A DNA stretch of 64,000 bases, taken from Chitinophagales bacterium. Its GTDB lineage: Bacteria > Bacteroidota > Bacteroidia > Chitinophagales > UBA10324. The position numbers and the translations under genes are program-made. Positions 54,365 to 61,392 of this stretch are shown in pieces. The notes beneath the pieces are model-generated. The model did not search any database. It was not told the DNA's origin and saw nothing but the letters and a program-made list of their open reading frames with translations. The DNA is taken from positions 1-64,000 of the forward strand of contig JACDDS010000016.1 in the NCBI GenBank assembly GCA_013816805.1, written 5' to 3'. The stretch's first letter is position 1, and each line of letters opens with the position of its first letter.

Positions 54365-54916
54365 ATGAAAATTAAACCGAAAGAAAAAGGCAGGAAAATA
54401 TTGGCCCTAAAACGAACATTTGGTATTATCATGATTATATTCCTTTTTAATTCCTGCGGCACGCAAAAACAATTCTCGCTTTCAAAAACGAAACCTGCCA
54501 TACTTCCTGAAAAAGTGACCGGAACGGTGGCTATTGTGTATCTGGAAAACAAAAAGAAACGTCCTTTGCGAGGGGAATTGATAGCGGTAACTAATCAGGA
54601 AATTATTCTTAATTGTGAGCAGGGATTAACGAAGATGCCTCTCGATTCTTGTAGCCACATAAAGCTTTTAATTTCCAAGGCGGTAAATAACCGCAGTGCA
54701 CTTACTGCATGGGCAGTAGCTTTACCCTTCACAACCGTTATACATGGCCTTATTTCGGCATATACTTTTCCGCTTAATGTTATTGTGGTTGTTCCAACAA
54801 TTGTAGCAATAAACAGCAATTATAAGGCACTATACCCAGATCAAATGAGTAAAGAAGTGCTGGCAATTTTTGCCCGGTTTCCGCAGGGGATGCCAGAAGG
54901 GTTTAAAATCAATTGA
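54365..54916 (+). CDS. Putative lipoprotein with two hydrophobic segments
   Basis: A 183-residue protein with a basic N-terminus, a hydrophobic stretch and a lipobox-like FNSCG (Cys34). A beta-rich part follows (TGTVAIVYLENKKKRPLRGE), resembling a small barrel with a sequence about handling a cell element (GELIAVTNQEIILNC), then a hydrophobic region at 116-147. Unknown family. It probably shares a transcript with the 524-residue lipoprotein. Confidence 0.6.
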   Translation: MKIKPKEKGRKILALKRTFGIIMIIFLFNSCGTQKQFSLSKTKPAILPEKVTGTVAIVYLENKKKRPLRGELIAVTNQEIILNCEQGLTKMPLDSCSHIKLLISKAVNNRSALTAWAVALPFTTVIHGLISAYTFPLNVIVVVPTIVAINSNYKALYPDQMSKEVLAIFARFPQGMPEGFKIN

Positions 54917-54951
54917 TTCAATAATGCACCATATAAAATCTATGTAAGAAT

Positions 54952-55206
54952 ATGGATCGCGATGTTATAAAAACCATTCTGCCGCTCCTCACCCGTGAGA
55001 CTATTTTACATGTGCATAATGTAGTAGGAAGCGAGCCGGTATCCTTCGCCAAGCTGCGCCATGAGATGATTAAGCAAATGATAGAAGATGGATTAAAAGA
55101 GGAAATCCGCGACGAAGAGATTGCAAGAAAAGCAGGCGTATGCAAAAGAACCGTTGAAAGATATAAACGTAACCAACTGCTCCGCTTTAGAACCGCACTC
55201 TATTGA
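54952..55206 (+). CDS. Small HTH-like protein
   Basis: An 84-residue basic protein whose C-terminal half contains a likely helix-turn-helix (IRDEEIARKAGVCKRTVERY, about residues 50-69). The N-terminal part (DVIKTILPLLTRETILHVH) may mediate dimerisation. It lies 35 bp after a putative lipoprotein gene and could be a local regulator, which is inference only. Confidence 0.6.
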   Translation: MDRDVIKTILPLLTRETILHVHNVVGSEPVSFAKLRHEMIKQMIEDGLKEEIRDEEIARKAGVCKRTVERYKRNQLLRFRTALY

Positions 55207-55318
55207 TTTTATAAAATGGTAGCGATGGTTGAAAAATTTGTATAAGACTAAAATAGTTTAAGGTTAATCTGTTCCATTGACATTGAATAAAATTTACGAT
55301 CAACTTAAAACTATTACT

Positions 55319-56974
55319 ATGAAAAAACAAGATATTACTCTTTTAGTCATGCTTCTCCACATGATTTTTATCTTGACTGCTGCTGCACAATGCACTGGCT
55401 GGGCCAATACTGCTTCAGGAGTGAACAGCAATACTGCATATGGCATCACGCTCGATGAAGAAAATAATTCTTATGTAGCTGGTTATTACAATGGACCAAC
55501 TACGTTCGGGAATATCACGCTCAATGATAATGGAATGTATGTTGTCAAGTATGATTCTCTCGGAAGCCAGCTTTGGGTGAAAGCTTTTCCCGGCTCCTTC
55601 TTCGGGTTTCCTGCATCTATCAATTATTCCAACGCGGCGTTGTTTTTTGTTACCACCTTCATAAGCAGTGCGACATTTGGAAATATCACACTCAACACTG
55701 CGGGGTATTATGGTATTGCTGTAGTGAAGCTGAATACCGATGGTGATGTACTATGGGCAAAAACTTTTTCAGGCACCGCTACCTCTTTAGGTTATGGTAT
55801 TTATAACACTTCTTCCGGAAAAGTTCTGATCACCGGAAAGTATAAAGGAACACTTACCATGGGCAGCTATACGCTTACCGGTTCTGCTGTTCTTAACGGT
55901 GAGTATAACATTTATATATCTGATTTGGATGATTCTTCAGGTGATGTGCTATGGGCTCAGAGTTCCGTTGTTCAGGCAAATTTTAATAATGGACGGGGTT
56001 ATGCTATACGGACAGACATTCAGGGGAATATTGTTTTGTCGGGTTACTATTCAAACATTTTACAGTTCGGAAATCAAACACTTAACAACTCGGGAGACTT
56101 ATATGCCTACGCTCCCTATGTGGCCAAGTTTGACAGTAATGGAACGTGCCTGTGGATCAACGGTGGTATTGGTCCGGCAACATTTGATAATGTTTACGCG
56201 CTTACAACGGATTCGCTGAGTAATATTTATTTCGGCTGCCCCATTGATACCACAACTATTTTTTCAGGGGAAACATTCCACCCTGAAAAAGGAAATTTTG
56301 TAATAGGGAAGTACAACTCTTCAGGTGCCTTATTATGGGCAAAACAATGGGGTTCACATGTTACTGACTCAACTAGTCTGGTAACCGTACTTCACCTAAA
56401 CCGTAATGGTACCTTAACAGCTTACGGCTGGGGAAGGAATGAAATGATCTTTGATCAGGATACATTAACAAGTGTGGGGGGTGAGGATATTTTTTCTGCC
56501 AACTTTGATACCAATGGAAATTATCTTTCTTCATTCATTACGGGAGGAATTTATGGTGAATTTTTTCACGCCGCAGCTTTTGATGAATATGATCATGCTT
56601 ATATTGCCGGCTCCTTCTTTGGTAACACTACTACGCTGGGTGATTTCAGTCTTCACGGGGAAGCTCCGGTAGATTCTAATTTTTTCGTCAACATATTTGT
56701 ATGGAAGAATTGCCCGGCGGGAATAGGTACCACCGTTCAAACCGTACAGGAAAACCAGATCACAGTTTTCCCAAATCCTTCAAATGGATTGTTTTTCATT
56801 GCCGGAGTTCACGAAGAAACCTACCTGATCCGCAATATTGAAGGGACTGTTATATCTCAAGGGAAAATATCAGATCATGAGGCGATTGATCTTTCAGGTA
56901 TTGCTTCAGGAATTTATTTGCTCAGTCTTATTGATAAAAATTTTATGTATCAAACTAAGATTTTCATTCAATAA
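55319..56974 (+). CDS. SBBP-like beta-propeller protein with T9SS sorting domain
   Basis: A 551-residue protein from the ATG at 55319 (MKKQDITLLVM); the upstream TTG at 55277 is rejected since it precedes the signal peptide. The signal peptide ends TAAAQC. Repeats of the form MYVVKYDSLGSQLWVKAFPG followed by FGNITLNDNG occur about eight times, as in SBBP-type propellers. The sorting domain starts VFPNPSNGLFFIAG and ends TKIFIQ. Exported by T9SS from family knowledge; target unknown. Confidence 0.85.
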   Translation: MKKQDITLLVMLLHMIFILTAAAQCTGWANTASGVNSNTAYGITLDEENNSYVAGYYNGPTTFGNITLNDNGMYVVKYDSLGSQLWVKAFPGSFFGFPASINYSNAALFFVTTFISSATFGNITLNTAGYYGIAVVKLNTDGDVLWAKTFSGTATSLGYGIYNTSSGKVLITGKYKGTLTMGSYTLTGSAVLNGEYNIYISDLDDSSGDVLWAQSSVVQANFNNGRGYAIRTDIQGNIVLSGYYSNILQFGNQTLNNSGDLYAYAPYVAKFDSNGTCLWINGGIGPATFDNVYALTTDSLSNIYFGCPIDTTTIFSGETFHPEKGNFVIGKYNSSGALLWAKQWGSHVTDSTSLVTVLHLNRNGTLTAYGWGRNEMIFDQDTLTSVGGEDIFSANFDTNGNYLSSFITGGIYGEFFHAAAFDEYDHAYIAGSFFGNTTTLGDFSLHGEAPVDSNFFVNIFVWKNCPAGIGTTVQTVQENQITVFPNPSNGLFFIAGVHEETYLIRNIEGTVISQGKISDHEAIDLSGIASGIYLLSLIDKNFMYQTKIFIQ

Positions 56975-57169
56975 AGGAAGTGCCTTTTGTATAAAAGTCC
57001 ATTAAAACAGTTCAAGAGCTAAATAGGAATCCATTACAAACAAAATCACTAATACAGAACACAATTGAAATAATAAAACAGAAATGTGAAGTCCCGATGC
57101 ATTGGGGAAAATCAAAACAAATGATGAACAGGTAACTATTAATAAACTCTAACTTAAAAATTTACCACA

Positions 57170-58621
57170 ATGCGGAAAACCTTAAATAAAAATGAAGAAG
57201 TGCCACAATGCTTATCAGGATCATGGGGAAAAAGGACAATGTTTTTTATCAACGTGGTGGTTCTTTTGCAAACTGCATACTGCCTGCTGCCAACTATTTC
57301 CTGGAGCCAAAAAATTGCAGGTGGCAGTGGCCATTCCCTTGCCGTTTGCACCGATAGCACAGGAAGGGCGTGGGGTTACAACGCCGATGGTGAATTAGGC
57401 GATGGAACCAACTTTAGCAGCCCCGTGCCTGTGCAGGTGAGCGCTCTCACAGCCATCGCAGCCATTTCAGGAGGAGGAAATCATTCCATTGCCTTGATAA
57501 ATAATGGTACAGTATGGGCCTGGGGAGACAATGGGTGGGGTCAACTTGGAAATGGAACTAACAGCGATAGCAATGTCCCCGTACAGGTGAATTCCCTTAC
57601 CGGCAGCACTGCCATTGCAGCAGGAGGGAATCACTCTTTAGCCCTGAAGAATGACAGCACCTTATGGACGTGGGGATACAACGGCTATGGTGAACTTGGA
57701 AATGGAACCAACTCTGACAGCAATATTCCGGTACAAGTGAGTTCTCTAACAGGCATCACAGCCATTGCGGGAGGATATACTCATTCGCTTGCCCTGAAGA
57801 ATGACAGCACGGTATGGACCTGGGGGCAGAATAACTATGGTCAACTTGGAAATGGAACCAACACCGACAGTAATGTTCCCGTGCAAGTGAGCGGACTTAC
57901 AGGCATCATTGCCATTGCTGGAGGTTGGGAGCATTCTCTTGCCCTGAAGAATGATGGCACGGCCTGGGCTTGGGGACACAATGGCCATGGTGAACTTGGA
58001 AATGGAACCAACACGGATACCAATATTCCCGTACAGGTGACTGGGCTCTCAGGCATCACCGCCATGTCAGGAGGACTGGATTATTCCCTGGCTCTTGAAA
58101 ATGACGGCTCGGTACGGGCGTGGGGATACAATGTGTTTGGTGAACTTGGAAATGGAACCAACACCGATAGTAATGTTCCCGTGATAGTTGATTCTCTAAC
58201 TGGCATCACCGCCATCGCAGGAGGAACTTATCATATCCTGGCCCTGAAAAATGATCAAACGGTTTGGGCGTGGGGCGGTAATGGCTCTGGTCAACTCGGA
58301 AACGGAACCTTCGGCACCGGTAGCAATTTGCCTGTACAGCTAACGGGATTGTGCCAGGTTTCAACATCAATAAATGAAATTACAGAAGCATTAATCATTT
58401 CAGTTTTTCCAAATCCATTTTCCGAATCATTCCAACTTCAAAATGAAAATGCAAAAGAAGCAACGCTGAAAATTTTTGATGTGGAAGGAAATCTTTTGGT
58501 GAATAGAAAACTAAACCATTCAGAAATAATTTCTCTTAGTGAAAATTTTCCTTCAGGAATTTATTTGTTGCAATTGCAAACGGGTGATCAATGTTCCTCC
58601 ATGAAAATTGTGAAATTATGA
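57170..58621 (+). CDS. RCC1-repeat seven-bladed propeller protein with T9SS sorting domain
   Basis: A 483-residue protein with seven RCC1 repeats of the type HSLALKNDSTVWTWG followed by YGQLGNGTN, covering about residues 50-395, enough for a complete propeller. A hydrophobic segment (MFFINVVVLLQTAYCLL) after an approximately 23-residue hydrophilic N-terminus acts as signal peptide; a closer start is possible at the ATG at 57239. The sorting domain begins VFPNPFSESFQLQN. The TGA stop is directly followed by a shifted-frame relic of another sorting domain. Confidence 0.85.
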   Translation: MRKTLNKNEEVPQCLSGSWGKRTMFFINVVVLLQTAYCLLPTISWSQKIAGGSGHSLAVCTDSTGRAWGYNADGELGDGTNFSSPVPVQVSALTAIAAISGGGNHSIALINNGTVWAWGDNGWGQLGNGTNSDSNVPVQVNSLTGSTAIAAGGNHSLALKNDSTLWTWGYNGYGELGNGTNSDSNIPVQVSSLTGITAIAGGYTHSLALKNDSTVWTWGQNNYGQLGNGTNTDSNVPVQVSGLTGIIAIAGGWEHSLALKNDGTAWAWGHNGHGELGNGTNTDTNIPVQVTGLSGITAMSGGLDYSLALENDGSVRAWGYNVFGELGNGTNTDSNVPVIVDSLTGITAIAGGTYHILALKNDQTVWAWGGNGSGQLGNGTFGTGSNLPVQLTGLCQVSTSINEITEALIISVFPNPFSESFQLQNENAKEATLKIFDVEGNLLVNRKLNHSEIISLSENFPSGIYLLQLQTGDQCSSMKIVKL

Positions 58622-58766
58622 TCTGCAAGGAAATCTTTTAGTCATTGAAGAAATAAATCATTTCGAAGAGATCTTTTTAGGAAAAGACTTACCCGCCGGA
58701 GTTTATCTCTTGCAAATGATCACTGCTGAAAAAAATTCTTCTGTCAGGATTGTGAAAATAAATTAA
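58620..58766 (+). pseudogene. Relic of a second T9SS sorting domain
   Basis: Starting within the stop of the RCC1 gene, the +1 frame encodes DLQGNLLVIEEINHFEEIFL and LPAGVYLLQM to SSVRIVKIN, ending at TAA 58764-58766. It aligns with the RCC1 protein's own sorting domain (DVEGNLLVNRKLNHSEI, FPSGIYLLQL). It has no start codon and no upstream body. It indicates recombination between sorting-domain sequences. Confidence 0.7.
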
Positions 58767-58851
58767 TCATCGATGAGCTCAACACTGCGCTGAAAGGCCA
58801 CTTTACAAATTTTTTGAGAGTGATGAGGATGAGTATTATGCCGGGCTACAG

Positions 58852-59325
58852 ATGGTGAATGGATGCTTGTTTAGAATATCAGAGAGGTTCTCGTTTATTC
58901 CGGATGGCAGGATAGGCGTTGCGCGTAATCTTTCTGCCAATCAATGGCTTGCCATCTGGTCAGTTAAATCAGTCGCCATCCAGAGTGATGGCAAAATAGT
59001 GGTAGCGGGATATAGTGGCAATGGCCTTGAAAGTGATTTTGCTGTAGCGCGGTATAATGTCGATAGTAGGGTTGGTATTGAAAATACTGTTGAGGAAAGT
59101 ACCCTTAATATTTCTCCCAATCCTTTTGGCAATGAACTTTTAATAAAAGGCACTAAAGAAAAAGGTGAGATTATTATTTCTGATGTGTTGGGAAAAGAAA
59201 TTCTACGGCAGAAAACCTTTTCTTTAGAAACAAAAATCAATACTGAAAAATTATTGCTAGGTTTTTATGTGCTAAATTATACGGAAGGAAATAAGACGGA
59301 GATTATGACCATCGTAAAATTCTAA
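58852..59325 (+). pseudogene. Truncated delta-60 repeat T9SS gene
   Basis: A 157-codon frame whose first 40 codons do not resemble a signal peptide. It keeps one delta-60 repeat (SVAIQSDGKIVVAGYSGNG) and a complete sorting domain (ISPNPFGNELLIKG to MTIVKF). Both are near-identical to the full gene immediately downstream. The N-terminus and at least six repeats are missing, so this is a 5'-truncated copy. Confidence 0.78.
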
Positions 59326-59345
59326 TAAGTACTAAAGAAATCAAA

Positions 59346-60869
59346 ATGAAAACTAAGATTTACACTTTTATTATCAGCGGTTGCCTAATTATGGCAACAA
59401 CCTTTATAACCTGCGCACAGCCGGGCTCTTTAGACCTCACCTTTGGCTCCGGTGGAAAAGTAACTACGGATTTAGGTAGTTCTTATGACGTAGGCCATTC
59501 CGTCGCCATACAGAGCGACGGAAAAATATTAGTAGCGGGAAAGTTTGACAACGGTAACAACATAGATTTTTCTTTGGTACGCTACAACAGCGATGGCACA
59601 TTGGATAATACTTTTTCGTCCGATGGAAAGGTTATAACAGATTTCGGAAGTAGCGATGATGATGGTTGGTCCGTTGCCATTCAGATTGATGGTAAAATTG
59701 TGGTGGCGGGTAGCCTGGAAAGCGATTTTGCTGTAGCACGCTTCAACGACGATGGCAGTTTGGATAGCAGCTTTGACTCTGATGGAAAGGTGACTACTGC
59801 AATAAATGGTTATGGCTTTTCCGTCGCCATCCAGATTGATGGAAAAATAGTGGTAGCTGGAACCGGTAACGGGGGTTTCGCTTTGGTACGCTACAACAGC
59901 GATGGAAGTTTGGATAATACCTTTGGCTCCGGTGGCATAGTAACTACGGATTTCGGAAATTCTGATGATGAGGGCGCCTCAGTATCCATCCAGAGTGATG
60001 GCAAAATTGTGGTGGGCGGTTTCAGTGACAATGGCTCTGACTACGATTTTGCTTTAGCTCGTTACAATAGTGATGGTAGCCTGGATAACAGTTTTGACTC
60101 TGATGGAAAAGTAACCACGGATTTCGGAAGTGTTGATGATTTGGGTAATTCAGTTGTCATTCAGAGCGATGGCAAAATTGTGGTCGCAGGACAGAGCTGC
60201 AATGGCTATACCTGTAATTTTGCTTTAGTTCGCTATAACGGCGATGGAAGTCTGGATAACAATTTTGACTCCGATGGAAAAGTACTTACTGAAATAGCCG
60301 GAGTCTCCGTGTGCACGTCAATCGCCATCCAGAAAGATGATAAAATCGTCGTGGCGGGATATAATTCGGATTTCGCTCTCGGTGATTTTGCTTTGGCTCG
60401 CTACAACAACGACGGCAGTTTGGATAACACTTTTGATTCCGATGGTAAGGTAACAACAGATTTCTCAGGTAATGATGATATTGGTATGTCAGTCACTATC
60501 CAGAGCGATGGAAAATTAGTATTGGCGGGATATACTCTTGATGACACTGATTATAATTTTGCCGTAGCGCGGTATAATGGCGGTAATCCAGTTGGCATTG
60601 CCGAAAATATTGCTGAGGAGAATACCATTGATATTTCTCCCAATCCTTTCAGCAATGAGTTATTAATAAAAGGCATCCCGCATACTACAGGACAGGTGCC
60701 AGAAAAAGGAGAGATTGTATTGTTTGATGTGACGGGAAAAGAAATTATGAAAGAAAAAGTTTTTGATGCCGAAACAAAAATCAATACTGAAAAATTATTG
60801 CCGGGTTTTTATGTGCTAAATTATACGGAAGGAAATAAGAAGCAGAATATAGCAGTTGTAAAATTTTGA
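59346..60869 (+). CDS. Delta-60 repeat protein with T9SS sorting domain
   Basis: A 507-residue protein. After the signal peptide (ending ITCAQ) come seven delta-60 repeats of about 55 residues, each with FDSDGKVTTDFGS and SVAIQSDGKIVVAG, spanning about residues 35-420. The sorting domain (ISPNPFSNELLIKG to IAVVKF) follows. The repeats form a secreted propeller. Repeats are also similar at DNA level, which favours slippage or recombination. Function unknown. Confidence 0.88.
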   Translation: MKTKIYTFIISGCLIMATTFITCAQPGSLDLTFGSGGKVTTDLGSSYDVGHSVAIQSDGKILVAGKFDNGNNIDFSLVRYNSDGTLDNTFSSDGKVITDFGSSDDDGWSVAIQIDGKIVVAGSLESDFAVARFNDDGSLDSSFDSDGKVTTAINGYGFSVAIQIDGKIVVAGTGNGGFALVRYNSDGSLDNTFGSGGIVTTDFGNSDDEGASVSIQSDGKIVVGGFSDNGSDYDFALARYNSDGSLDNSFDSDGKVTTDFGSVDDLGNSVVIQSDGKIVVAGQSCNGYTCNFALVRYNGDGSLDNNFDSDGKVLTEIAGVSVCTSIAIQKDDKIVVAGYNSDFALGDFALARYNNDGSLDNTFDSDGKVTTDFSGNDDIGMSVTIQSDGKLVLAGYTLDDTDYNFAVARYNGGNPVGIAENIAEENTIDISPNPFSNELLIKGIPHTTGQVPEKGEIVLFDVTGKEIMKEKVFDAETKINTEKLLPGFYVLNYTEGNKKQNIAVVKF

Positions 60870-61392
60870 TTCTTGCTGAAAGTCTGTTTTGGTTAGTTGA
60901 AATATTTCATTTGCAAAGGTTCAATTGCATGATCAGAGGATAGCGCTTCCGGAGAAGGATTTCTTTTTCATGTAAGTTCATTTTAGTTTAAGATAACGAG
61001 GTATTTGTTCACTATTGATAATCGTATTACAATTGTCTTCATCCTGTTGATGATTGCAACAATTATTAGGGCGACAGCGGGATTCGTTGTTGGAACTTTA
61101 GTTGGAAGTATCTTTTTTCCATTGACCCGCTGGGTAATGCCGGTGCAGCAGCCGAGGCATTGCTTATATTATTCAGAACCGGCGTCACTGCAGGAAAACT
61201 TGAAGGACATCCTCTAGGGTCAGATAAGATGTATTCTTTCGAACGGCTTTCGGCGGATGAGTGATATAAACGCAATAAGCTTTGCGCTATAGAAATGAGC
61301 ATAATAACCGCGAAAAATATTTCCGACAGCCTTCAAAAAATTGTCGCAAAGCCTGTGATACTTTTAATGAACCTCGAATCTCCATTCCTATC
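60870..61392. other. Mostly non-coding stretch before the TonB receptor gene
   Basis: About 520 bp after the delta-60 gene. It contains a broken small frame (separate entry) and otherwise AT-rich sequence with no tRNA or terminator that I can support. The bases before the receptor include TACTTTTA near 61359, one mismatch from the -7 consensus. Confidence 0.45.
61005..61264 (+). pseudogene. Possible small membrane protein frame, shifted at a T tract
   Basis: A frame from 61005 encodes a hydrophobic N-terminus (IVFILLMIATIIRATAGFVV, then GTLVGSIFF). At the T6 run 61113-61118 the coding-like sequence moves to another frame: GNAGAAAEALLILFRTGVTA then GHPLGSDKMYSFERLSADE, ending TGA at 61264. 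One extra T would fuse both parts into a protein of about 85 residues. No family recognised; the start is uncertain (TTG at 61005 or ATG at 61050). Confidence 0.4.

Noticed and set aside
57310-58350. Tandem repeats of about 150 bp
   Set aside because: These encode the seven RCC1 blades of a single protein and are explained by the propeller.
59440-60540. Regularly spaced DNA repeats that could look like a repeat array
   Set aside because: They are the delta-60 repeats of one open coding frame, vary at third positions, and lack unique spacers of constant size, so this is not a CRISPR array.
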